This document shows positions 12,514 to 22,430 of a stretch of DNA of 64,000 nucleotides, piece after piece. The notes beneath the pieces are model-generated. The model was not told the origin of the DNA. It searched no databases and saw nothing but the letters and a program-made list of their open reading frames with translations. The position numbers and the translations under genes are program-made. Numbering within the stretch: position 1 is the stretch's first letter; every line of letters begins with the position of its first letter. Origin of the DNA: Macrotrachela quadricornifera (Eukaryota; Rotifera; Eurotatoria; Philodinida; Philodinidae); contig JAJEKB010020935.1 in the NCBI GenBank assembly GCA_022393335.1, positions 97,814 through 161,813 on the forward strand, given 5' to 3'.

Positions 12514-13830
12514 TTAAACAGTTAAATCATTATTTTGTTCACCTTGATTATAAATTTCAGCAAGTGTCATGGGTTCAGTAATAGATTCACTACCAAAACC
12601 TAATTTATCAGATAAAATTTTTGAACTTTCTAAATCTAATTTATTAAATTCATAATCAGCAATTAATCGTCCTTTACGTAATAGAGCTGGATCAATTGTT
12701 GTTAAATCACAATTAAATGTAGCAATAATTTGTTGATGCATAGCATCGCCTAATAAACCATCAGATCTAGAAAATAAAAATAAAAAAAATAAAAAAATAA
12801 AAATTAATTAATTAACTTACAAATTAAGAAGATTAGCAACAGCTTGTGATGGTGTTGAAGATTCATTTCGATCTTTAATTATATTTTCTGCATCTTCAAT
12901 AATAAGTATTGCATCTTGATAATTCATAAGAAAAGGAAGAAATTCTGGTGATGAAATTTCTTTTGCCATATCTGGTGGTATATAAATCAATGTTTTTTCT
13001 TTTAATTCTTGAATTAAATAACGAATATAATGTGTTTTTCCTATTTAATAATAATTAGAATAATAAAATATTTGTTTAAATATAATTTTATTTATATATT
13101 TACCTGAACCTGGAATACCATGCAAAAGAACAATACCTTTTGATTCTTTTGTATTTAAATTTTTATTTATTTTATCATGTATTGGAAGAAAATTTGAACC
13201 ATAATGAAGACCAAGATCAGTAATTAATGGTTTTTTTATTTTAATACCACTAAGATAAAAACCACAATTATTACGACAAACCATTTGTAAAGCACAAGAT
13301 TTTGATAGAAAAATAATCATTTTAGAAAATTGACTTGATAAATCTTGTACATATGTATCATGTTGAGGTAAATAATAAAATGTCAACGCACGTGCAATTA
13401 AAAAATAATTATCATTATAATCAGCTTTTAATTTATTTGGATTTTCAATATCAGATTTTAAAGAAGAATCATCTAAATGAATCATAATACCATTACCTAA
13501 ATCAATTAATCGAGATTTAATATATTGTTGTTTAGTTTTTCGATCATATTTTCGTGAAAATACATCTTTATTAATATCATGATGTAATTCATTATGTATA
13601 TAATTAAGAATTGTTGTAACATGAAAATGAACATCATCATCATCTGTTTCACATTCTAATGTACATGGATATTGACGATATTTAGAAATAAATATTCGAA
13701 TTGTTGGTATTTCATCATAATAATATTTTGGACCAAGTGAAATAAGAGAATCAGTTGATACATTTGAATAAGTATCAACATATGAAATTTGTCCATTTTG
13801 TTCGCTTGTTAAAGAAATTCGATCGTGCAT
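12514..13830 (-). CDS. Bacterial-type AAA+ ATPase, three exons
   Basis: Exons 13830-13104, 13040-12821 and 12766-12514, introns of 63 and 54 bp (GTAAAT..AATAG, GTAAGT..TCTAG); the junctions are in frame and give 399 residues. The first intron splits the Walker A motif: exon 1 ends GIPGS plus one base and exon 2 completes GKT. Exon 2 carries Walker B (AILIIEDAE) and exon 3 has sensor 1 (IIATFN) and a DPALLRKGRL segment with the arginine-finger-like position. The roughly 235-residue N-terminal region matches no domain I recognise. The AAA module resembles standalone AAA ATPases of Bacteroidetes-type bacteria more than animal BCS1 or proteasomal ATPases, so I infer horizontal acquisition followed by intron gain. 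The partner and the remodelled substrate are unknown. The C-terminus is short, without an obvious lid extension. Confidence 0.8.
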
Positions 13831-14949
13831 GTTGACGAATAATAAAATTGAAAAAAATTTTTCAGCTTATATATATAAAACATTGCCTCTTGCGTTTCTT
13901 TGACGTTATGAAAGAACAAGAAAGAAAATAAAAAGGGGATTGAGCCAGAATTTCACAATATAGTAGGCGTTTGTCATCAATGAGTCATACTTAACCGAAA
14001 AGCATGTATTAATGTAACAGTAATCATGAGTTGATTTCTTTTTACTTACGTCAATTTTATTTATTCGAGGGTAAGAATTACTCATGACAAATTAAAAAAC
14101 TTCAATTATTATAATATCATATCTATATGATGTTTTTATTAGAATCATTTTTGAATCGGATAATATGATCATTTAGTTTAACTTTTGCTATCGATTTTCT
14201 TTTTTTAATCAATCGAAAATGTTGATAATAGTCATAAAACCATTGGATTTAACGCTTTAACTGATCATTTTTTACGATATTTATTCATTTTTTTATGTTC
14301 TTCATGGTATTATTATTCGTTGTATTAATGTCACATGAATATGAATAAAATGAAGTAAAAAACAACGAATAATTTTTAATGTTTTTATACAATAATATCT
14401 TTATAATATAGGTTCATATATCTTTAATTTCGGTTTTAATACATAATAATAATTAAGAGTATTGAATTCAGATGAAAGTATTATTTCTAATGTCGAAATT
14501 AACACTCAATCATAGCTTCACTGTTGGTTACATTTTTCATAAATAGAATTATCAAATTATATTCGAAGAGCGATGTAATACTTTTATCTCATACGATTTT
14601 ATTATTATAATAAGAGAGAGAAGGATTAAGAGTAGTAGAAAATTTTAGCATTTCTGTTGTTGATACATGCATAGTATTATGTTCCAAACATCTGTTATAC
14701 ATTGAACTACTTCTAATATAAATGATATTATGAAGGAATGCAAGTTTTTCCAGCAATAGAAGTGACTTTTTAGACCTCGGATTGTACAAGAACTATGTTT
14801 TTTTTTGCATACGATGAGTTGTTTTCTGTTGTTCTTTTTATATTTAATATATTTCTGAGTATTTCAATTAGGCAAAAAGAACATGTATATTATTTTATTT
14901 TATGTTTTATGAAAAAGAATGTCGGATGTTTGATTTCATTAAGATTTCA
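13831..14949. other. Intergenic, no supported gene
   Basis: AT-rich DNA upstream of the AAA+ gene. I see no domain-bearing open frame and no repeat of note. Confidence 0.45.
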
Positions 14950-15610
14950 TTAAAACTAATTCAGGTAAGAAGGACGAGGATAGGGGCTAAATTTTGGGTA
15001 GAGAAGTAGAGCAGATGGAGAAATAGTTTTGAAATCAGTGATGTGAGATGAGGTGGAAGAGGAAGTATGAGCTATCTTGAGGGTGACAGTAACAGATGCG
15101 AGTTGAACTGGTACGAATGTATGAGAAGATGAAAATAAGTAGATTGAGGATGGAAGAATGAGACTGCGGAAGAAGTAAAGCGAAAACGATAAGTATAGGA
15201 TGAGATAGATAAGAGTGAAAAGCTGTAAGGGTAATGATGAGAGGTTTGAATATAAAGGGTACAAATCAGTGGAAAAGTGATAATAAACGGATTGTAGATA
15301 AAAATGTGAGGTAGAGGAAAGGATTATCATGAAACGGAGGTAAATGTATAGAGGTGGCTTGTGAGGAGAATCGGTGAGAAGTTAAACCGAGTGACTAAAT
15401 AGGTTTAGAGTGTAAAAGTAATGTAGAGAGAAGTGTAAAAGTTAAGATGAAATAGTTGAAAATAGGGAGTAGGAGGTTACTGTTACTTTACCAAACAATG
15501 GTAATTAGAATTCGTTACCAGCTGCCAGATAACGGTAACTGCCACTCTCTAGTTGAAGGTGAGAGTGAAACAACTGATGTGAGTGTAAGAATGAGATGGT
15601 ATATATGTGG
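14950..15610 (+). other. Purine-rich, strand-asymmetric tract
   Basis: For roughly 650 bases the plus strand is dominated by A and G, with many AGAAG, GAGATG and GTAAAAG words, unlike the A/T-balanced surroundings. The matching open frame on the minus strand is serine/leucine-rich low complexity and is a composition artefact. It may be a decayed satellite or transposon interior. Confidence 0.45.
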
Positions 15611-16080
15611 GAGAACCGAAAAGTAGATTCAACAACTTTTAAGTTGTTAGATCGAAACCAGAGATGTGTGGTCTGCGAATTTAGCCTTGTGATGCCACGT
15701 GGTGACGGGTGGGTGGAGCAACAAAATTTCTTAAACTACACGGACGAGCAGCGTACGGGTATTACTCAACATACGGACAGATGGATGGGAGATTGAATTT
15801 TTCTCACCATCTCACGTAGGATCGTCAAAACTAATCAATAGATGTCGTATTGCTACCAATTCAACTTGCCTCAATATGGATTGATCGTTTATCTTCAAGT
15901 AATTAAAAGAAAACTTCATGTACTCTTTGTTCTTTTCATGGTTTCGTCACTCATTGCAGCTCTTTTCACCTACTGGAATAAGAAATTGAATTTTTTTGGT
16001 TTTTCTAAATCATTCTTGAAAATTTCTTCTTGCTTATCAATACCACTGAGAACATAAAGTACAATGCATTAAATATTAAT

Positions 16081-16410
16081 TATTTTTTGAAAAGTTAATT
16101 AGAAAAATATACACTAGTGGATAATCCGAGAATGTAGACAGCTAAACCATTAGCATGTTCGACTCAATTTGTTCTACCTGCACGTAAAGATGAAATAATC
16201 ACAATATTATTACCTTATTTTTCAAAATTATCCAAAAGAGTCTTTTGTATTGCTGCTTTATTAGCTTCGGTCGAATGAGCATTCAACTCAGCCAGTGTCA
16301 TTATATCTCAAAGAAGAACAAACATTAGCCGATCAACTTTGAATGATATTATATTTATTCAATCCGCTGTTAATCGTTCAAAAAAATAAATAAATTTAAT
16401 CTCACCTCAT
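16081..16410 (-). pseudogene. Broken coding relic, family not recognised
   Basis: The minus strand reads as a protein-like stretch beginning MTLAELNAHSTEANKAA and continuing AIQKTLLDNFEK, then, across a stop, GNNIVIISSLRAGRTN and, across another stop, VEHANGLAVYILG. Stops and loss of frame show that it is dead. It lies near the second copy of a direct repeat, so it may have arrived by segmental duplication. I cannot name the family. Confidence 0.35.
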
Positions 16411-16430
16411 AGTTTTTGCTAAAAAATATT

Positions 16431-16790
16431 TCATGTCTTGTAGAATAAATTAAGTATCAAATTCTTTATGAAGAAAAACTGAACGAGTTGCACAGGGCCG
16501 AGCGGACGGGGGATGAGCTGAACAAACCCTTGTCCCGCACATAGCTGGTCGAAACATTGGAATGGCAAGTAATCGGAAGGACAAAAATACGAATGGAAAG
16601 TCGAAATATGAAAGATCAGACCGACTTCTCGACTTTTACCTCTCTCACAAAGCAGAGTAAACTTTATGGTTTGGATTTTTTTTCTAGAAGTGGCAGCAAC
16701 TGATTGTTGTTCTATGTTTCGTCGCCTTTCACGACTGAGCTCAGCGAGACCCAATCGGTCGAAGCGTTACTTGTGATATATTTTATTTCT
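16431..16790. other. Locally GC-richer intergenic patch
   Basis: The segment around 16490-16770 has clearly more G and C than its neighbours and is open on the minus strand for 107 codons, without a domain I recognise. Composition suggests inserted or decayed mobile DNA. Confidence 0.3.
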
Positions 16791-16854
16791 TTTTTTTATT
16801 TAATATATTAAGTAAATGAAAATCGATAAAATAGAAATGTGAATGTCTGAGAGT
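16770..16854 (+). repeat. Direct repeat, copy 2 (partner at 12400-12471)
   Basis: Repeats CTTGTGATAT, then TTTAATATATTAAGTAAATG and AAAATCGATAAAATAGAAAT. By eye it is about 85-90 percent identical to copy 1 over about 65 bases. It lies downstream of the alanine racemase stop codon, as copy 1 lies downstream of the AAA+ gene. Confidence 0.7.
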
Positions 16855-16963
16855 ATTTCTGTAGAACAAGTTATACTATTTTCTAGCCATGTTCAAGAGT
16901 ATGTTTGTATTAAAATGATTATAACAATCTAAAGGAAACAATGAATTTTATTAAAGTAAATTT

Positions 16964-18151
16964 TTAATTTGTATCATTCTCTTCTACATAAATTCGTTTG
17001 ATTCGTTCACTAAAACCCAAAAGAAATTCATAAGATATCATTCCACACCATTTAGCCATTTCTTCCACCGGTAAATGTTCACCAAAGATCTCAACTTGAT
17101 CATTCACTTGAACTTGTCCATCGACATCGGTCAAATCAATCATTGTCATATCCATAGTAAGATTAAGGATAGGTACTCGCTGTCCATATATCCATACTCG
17201 CCCTTCACCACTGTTTAAACGACGCCGAAGACCATCTGCATAGCCGATACGTAGGACACCGATCAGCGATGAACGCTTCAATTGATATTGAGTATAACCG
17301 ACACTTTCATTTGCACAATAATATGTAAGCTGAATAATTGGAGCAAAAAGTGAAACAACAGGTTTCTGAAATTTTAACTTCGGTTCTACAGTCCAAACAC
17401 CATACATACCGAGTCCAAGTCGAACCATATCAAAATGTGTGTCAGGATAACGAATGATACCACCTGAATTACATAAATGTTTGAATATTGAATATCCAAG
17501 AGCTTTTTCGATATGTTGTGCATGAGAAATAAATAAATCAGCTTGATGTTGTGAATTCGCATCGAATTCAGTGTAATAACTTCCAGAGAAATGACTATAA
17601 ATCGATTTGACATGAATACGATGCGAATTAGCAATAAGTTTATTAATAATGAGGGGAATTTCATCAAGATTAAAGCCGAGACGATGTAAGCCAGTATCCA
17701 ATTTTAAATGAATATGTGGAAATGACTTTGAATTCTCTTTATTAAAAGAAAAAAATGAAAAACTTTTGAAATAAATGATTGTCTTACCGTCAGTTTTATC
17801 GAGAAATTCGATCAATTTATCAAATAAATGCATTGAATAAATTACAGGTTCAAGAGAAAACTGACGACATATGTCAAATTCTGTATCAGTAACGATCATA
17901 ATCATAATTGGTAGAGAAATATTACCCAAACGACGTAGGTCTACACCTTCACTAACATAAGCTACTCCTAAATAATCAGCCAAATCTGTCCTCTCTATCC
18001 ATTGAGCTATTGGTATAGGACCCGTACCATATGCAAAGGCTTTGACCATTATCATAAGTTTTGTATCCGGTTTAAGATATTGATAGAATTGATCACGATT
18101 ATGTTTCAAAGCTGTGAGGTTGATCTTCATTATACTCGATGTATGTGTCAT
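16964..18151 (-). CDS. alr: Alanine racemase, bacterial type, one small intron
   Basis: PLP-dependent racemase interconverting L- and D-alanine, the entry to bacterial peptidoglycan synthesis. The PLP lysine is predicted as Lys37 in MVKAFAYGTG; KAFxYGxG is the form I associate with Bacteroidetes enzymes rather than KANAYGHG. Later come HLKLDTGLHRLGF, YSHFSGS, LCNSGGIIRYP, FDMVRLGLGMYGV, VGYTQ (predicted catalytic Tyr), RIGYADGLRRRL and MDMTMIDLTDV, covering the barrel and C-terminal domain. A 51-bp GT-AG segment at 17737-17787 is probably an intron: removing it gives 378 residues and joins TDE to NSKSFPHIHLKL as in relatives, while keeping it adds 17 Phe/Ser-rich residues without a stop. MKIN at residue 8 is an alternative start. 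Alr is a published bdelloid horizontal-transfer case. Confidence 0.93.
   Translation of the reverse strand: MTHTSSIMKINLTALKHNRDQFYQYLKPDTKLMIMVKAFAYGTGPIPIAQWIERTDLADYLGVAYVSEGVDLRRLGNISLPIMIMIVTDTEFDICRQFSLEPVIYSMHLFDKLIEFLDKTDGKTIIYFKSFSFFSFNKENSKSFPHIHLKLDTGLHRLGFNLDEIPLIINKLIANSHRIHVKSIYSHFSGSYYTEFDANSQHQADLFISHAQHIEKALGYSIFKHLCNSGGIIRYPDTHFDMVRLGLGMYGVWTVEPKLKFQKPVVSLFAPIIQLTYYCANESVGYTQYQLKRSSLIGVLRIGYADGLRRRLNSGEGRVWIYGQRVPILNLTMDMTMIDLTDVDGQVQVNDQVEIFGEHLPVEEMAKWCGMISYEFLLGFSERIKRIYVEENDTN
17737..17787 (-). other. Predicted 51-bp frame-neutral intron in alr
   Basis: Begins GTAAGA, ends AAAG, is AT-rich and 51 bases long like other introns here. It contains no in-frame stop, so both the retained and spliced forms are open. 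The spliced form aligns better with the normal alanine racemase fold. Confidence 0.7.
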
Positions 18152-19623
18152 ACTTAATGGGATTTTTCAACTAAAAAATCTATCACTCATAAACAAATGC
18201 AAAGACATTTATACTTGTTTTCTTCGCACTAGACGAAAAGGGCAAAATAATAATATCAGTTATATTGCATAAAAGATCATCAAGATAATAAATAACATGG
18301 CATGAAATGATTTTATTTCAATTTTCATTTATTAGATTGATACAAAACATACATAACGATTATTATCTGATCATTTTGTTGATTCTTTTGTGCTGTTGCA
18401 TAATTCAATGTATTCTATTGATTTCTAGAAGAACTATCCAATCTTCAACTAATCTGAAGAAGACTTACTTAGCTGTCAGTTACTAGAAAAAATAGACTAC
18501 ATGAATATAATAGATATAATGAAACAACATGTCGAGTACGGGCAGAATTGAATGATTTGTGATAAAATCTTACTCGGTTTCTAACTTTTAATGGGCAAAT
18601 TCTGTTCAAAGTACAATCAACATCTATATTATATTGATAGAAAATTTATTTGTGAATATGAAGTCTTAGTGAATGTAGATGTAATGTGAGGTACAATAAT
18701 GAATAGAATGAGGGAAAGGCAAATTATGTCTGTGGCTAAAAATTTTTAGAAATAAAGACTTATTTTACAACTAGTACTAGGTAATGTTCTTACGGACTCT
18801 ATCATTATTTCGTTGTGTAGTATTTATTATAAAATAAAAACACTACTTCATAGACAGTTGACTTTCGAAAAATTTGAAATTTTTTCTGTGGATGTTATAC
18901 AAAATCTGAGAAAGAAATTTTTAATGCTATGAGGAGCGTTAACAACTAATTTTAAAATACTTTTCAAAACTTTGATATTCACATGCACAACAAAAGTTTG
19001 ATATTAGAAAAGATGCGGTCGTCTAATGTCATGAAATCCTTAAAACTGATATACATGCGGTCTGATGCATGTGACACTGGATCGAACCAGCTGATATATT
19101 GGCTTAATTGTTCTACTGATCTACTTCATTTTCTCGAACTTATTATAGCAGCTATTTTTATGAAAAAAATTGCATACAATATTATAACGAGATTATTAGT
19201 ATTATGAAAAACATTTGAAAAAATATCCCGGATAAATAATGAATTACACTGCATATATATGTAGATAAATGTATTAATTGAATTGAGTGATATTCAACTT
19301 CTTCACAATTTTGTCATGTTCGCAAGATGCTCATACAAGAGGAAAAAAAGCCAAGCGCCATGGCTGTATTAGAGTACGAATCCATCTGCATCCATTACAA
19401 CTCGTTATAGTCTACTAAAATTTATTAAGATCTGAATTCTAGTGGAATTTTACTAGATGGTAAGAACCATGAAACTTATCATGAACTGCTAGAATTCGTT
19501 TGATTCTATCAAGGTTCGGTTTTTTTTGCTCATGGAAAAGAGATCAGAATAAGAATACGAATTTTTGAAGATATTTTGCAAGAAAATCTGACAATACAAT
19601 AATTCATCATATTTTAATATTAA
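18152..19623. other. Intergenic, no supported gene
   Basis: AT-rich with scattered short open frames, none protein-like. A short inverted pair, GAATTCTAG near 19434 and CTAGAATTC near 19491, is the only structure noticed. Confidence 0.45.
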
Positions 19624-20464
19624 TTATACTTTCAAAGCAATGTTTGGCTTTTGTTGATTAGAGATTTTCAGTTCGAATTTATCTTCTCCATGGTATCGTT
19701 TTGTTTGCACAAACCATTTTCCTTCGAATTGATTAGTCATTGGATTCCAATACAATTGAATTGTTACAGTATGTCCTAAGTTTTGTGCTAAATCACCTGT
19801 GCCTGCCCTATATACTTTAGTGAGACCTAGACGTTGTGTCTTTGTTGAATAAAGTCCAGTGATTTTAAATGAGCCTACATCGTCATATCCTGTTCCACTG
19901 ACTTCACCTGCATCAAACTTAAGTGTTAATCGATGCGGACCATGCCATTTTCTGTATTGATAGTATCGACTGGACCATCCACCGGACTGGAAGATCAAAT
20001 TACTATCTGTTTCAAGCATTTTATCGTGAGCAACAATCTTAATGAAGGTTGTATTAGTACGTAAGGGTCTACCTGCGCAATACCGTCGAATGACAACACA
20101 ACCAAATATTGCCGCACATAGAGCGGCAATTATACCGAATATAAGACCAACAACAAGTCCATCATATTTGCAGTTCTTAGTTAAGCATCCTCCACCGCTA
20201 CCATCACCACCTATAGAAAAAAAGCAAATTTACATAAGGTAATAATTTCTTTAAATGTTATTTTTGACTGTTTCATAGTATTAACAACTATTTTTTCAAC
20301 TCTTAATTTACTTTCTTCTTTTTCTTACCCGGTATCCAACCGCCTCCTCCTCCACCACCACCTCCACCGCCGCCACCGCCACCACCACCACCACCTTGAC
20401 TATCCACTACAATAATTGTAACAATAGTAAGTGTAAGAATTTCGATAATTAATCTCGATGTCAT
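19624..20464 (-). CDS. Single-pass membrane protein, poly-Gly ectodomain and beta-rich cytoplasmic domain
   Basis: Two exons, 20464-20329 and 20210-19624, with a 118-bp intron (GTAAGA..CTATAG); in frame, 240 residues. Residues 1-22 form a signal peptide (MTSRLIIEILTL start, cut near VDSQ). A run of about 19 glycines follows, then a short GGDGSGGGC linker, one transmembrane helix at about 58-80 ending in VVIRRYC (cytoplasmic arginines), and a C-terminal domain of about 150 residues. That domain begins FQSGGWSSRYYQYRKWHGPH and contains GTGYDDVGSFKITGLYS, a pattern of small beta-barrel domains seen in many uncharacterised eukaryotic proteins. I do not know its ligand. Short extracellular part plus folded cytoplasmic part suggests an adaptor or sensor, by inference only. 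Confidence 0.72.
20342..20397 (-). repeat. GGN triplet run encoding poly-glycine
   Basis: About 19 consecutive glycine codons (GGT/GGC/GGA mixed) immediately after the predicted signal peptide. Mixed codons suggest protein-level maintenance rather than a fresh microsatellite expansion. Confidence 0.85.
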
Positions 20465-21269
20465 AGCCAAAGTTTTAGATGTGAATTATGAAAAAGAAGC
20501 TACTTATAATTAATATTACAATCGAGCAAATTCAAGAAATAAATGATACATGTTGGGTTGATTCTCGTTGTTTTTATACCTTTCTCTTATCAACATGAAT
20601 CAGGTATTATCTGTTTATGCTGTCATCACCTGTTATCTGCATGTCTTGTGATTCTCAAATATGATGAAAACTCTTTTTTTTTTATCAAGATGTTCACACA
20701 AAGCATATCATTCTTCTCTTAAAATATTTATTCTTGACTCATTTGTAAGCTTTGAGTACAAACAAACGAAATATGATAGTTTAAAATATTATTAGAAAAA
20801 AAGATTCTCCTTAGAGAAAAAATTTTAAATTCTAACAAATGTTTGTACACCATTAGTTTTCTTAACAAGTGTTTTCTATTACTGTTATAATTACTACATT
20901 ATCTTGCAAAAATAAATAACCTTACGAACTATAGACCTAATTCAAAGATTTTGTCCAACCTTTTAGTATTTGCCACTTTGCACTAACACCTTTCAGAACT
21001 TAATTATAGAAAGTTTTTTTCGGACTTTATCAAGATTTTGATATGTATATACCTTAGTTAGATACGATAGAAACAATGAAGACAGGAACAAAATGTGAGC
21101 AAGGTAATTGATAGTGAAGATAGAGAATATTGCTTACAATAAAGACTGACTCTTCCGAACTATATTTCTCGTTCAATACAGTTGGTATATATTATATATT
21201 ATTATGTCATGTTAGCGTCAACAAATGTTATTTTATGACGCTCACTTATGTCCAGTATATATACACATA
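20465..21269. other. Intergenic, no supported gene
   Basis: AT-rich DNA between the poly-Gly membrane protein gene and the mariner element. Nothing recognisable. Confidence 0.45.
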
Positions 21270-22428
21270 TACGGTGTGTTCAAAAAGTTCCCGGACTGGT
21301 TTTATTAAAAATCAACAAAACACGTTACAATTATTCATGTATCTGCTCTTTCTCGAAGTATCATCCCTCTACTGAAATACACCTTTGTCAACGTTCTGTA
21401 AGTTTTTGTACGGCTGCTGTGACGTCATCTTTAAGCACACTGTTCAACCACTGATGCATTGCTGAATCTAATGAACTTCGATCATTGTAGTGTCTTCTTC
21501 TGAAGTGATCTTTTAAAATAGGAAACAGAAAATAATCATCGGGGGCCAGATCTGCAGAATAAGGGGGTGACGAAGCAATTCATATTTTAATTCATGAATA
21601 GTAGAAAAAACAAGATGTGACGTGTGTGCCGGTGCATTATCATGTTGAAGGATAACACCAGTTGAAATTAAACCTATCTTTTCTTGCTCGAGTTTTGTTA
21701 TTGGTGGTGAATCAGCTCGTTTCAATTGTTTTGATTCAGGTTGATAATAATACATCCACGACTCACCACCAGTTATAATTCGAAAAAGAAAGTCGTTGCC
21801 TTCAACTCAATAGCGAGCCAAAAGTTCTTCACACGCTTGAACACGTTCATGCCTTTGATTAGGTGTTAGTAAATGTGGCACCGATTTTGAACAAACTTTA
21901 GTCATATGTAATTGATCATGTAAAATATTATATACCGTGCCAGTTGAAATGCTTAAGATGTCTGCTATTTGCTGAATGGTAATTCGACAGTCTTCAATGA
22001 TTAAGTTTTCAACAGCTTTAATAGTTTGATCATCTGTTGCAGTAATTGGTCGTCCACTTCTAGGACTATTCTCAATATCTAATTTCCCATCTTTAAAACG
22101 ACGAACTTATTCGAAAACTGTTGTACGCGATGGAGCATGGTCACCATAAACTTCTACCATATGTTCGTAAATATTGGATGAAGATTGACCTTCCATAACA
22201 AGAAACTTTACAACTGAGCGATGCTCAAGCTTGTGATTTTCCATCAGTGTATAAAGGGTGATCTAACAAAAATCATTATATTCATGAATAGGTATTTTAT
22301 TAGTTAACAGCTATAATATCTATAGATGGAGCATTGTTACAGCTACACACAGACTAAAATCTAAGTACAATAACGCTTCTCATTGTGCCGTAATAAAACC
22401 AGTCCGGGAACTCTTTGAACGCACCGTG
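21270..22428 (-). mobile_element. Mariner-like transposon, inactive
   Basis: About 1.16 kb bounded by inverted repeats of about 37 bp (ACGGTGTGTTCAAAAAGTTC left; reverse-complement ACGGTGCGTTCAAAGAGTTC right, both continuing CCGGACTGGTTTTATTA) with TA on each side (21268-21269, 22429-22430), the Tc1/mariner target. The minus strand carries a decayed mariner transposase: N-terminal helix-turn-helix region, a GRPITATDDQTI-like segment, ITGGESW where the first catalytic Asp (ITGDES) should be, HDNAPAH with the second Asp, and the third-Asp region out of frame. Confidence 0.9.
21510..22244 (-). pseudogene. Decayed mariner transposase
   Basis: Reading starts at ATG 22244 (MENHKLEHRSVVKFLVMEG). 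Damage seen: an in-frame TAA near 22106, a TGA near 21809, substitution of the first catalytic Asp by Gly, an apparent internal deletion between the first- and second-Asp regions, and a one-base frame change in a C-run near 21564 just before the third-Asp region. It cannot encode an active enzyme. Confidence 0.88.
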
Positions 22429-22430
22429 TA

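Noticed and set aside
14956..15330. Ser/Leu-rich 124-codon minus-strand frame
   Set aside because: Created by the purine-rich tract; low complexity without domain.
15596..15796. Plus-strand frame starting MVYMWENRK
   Set aside because: No homology signal and no exon borders; likely chance.
17386..17667. Minus-strand frame inside alanine racemase
   Set aside because: Alternative-frame shadow of the alr coding sequence.
20042..20242. Plus-strand Pro-rich frame
   Set aside because: Antisense shadow of exon 2 and intron of the poly-Gly membrane protein.
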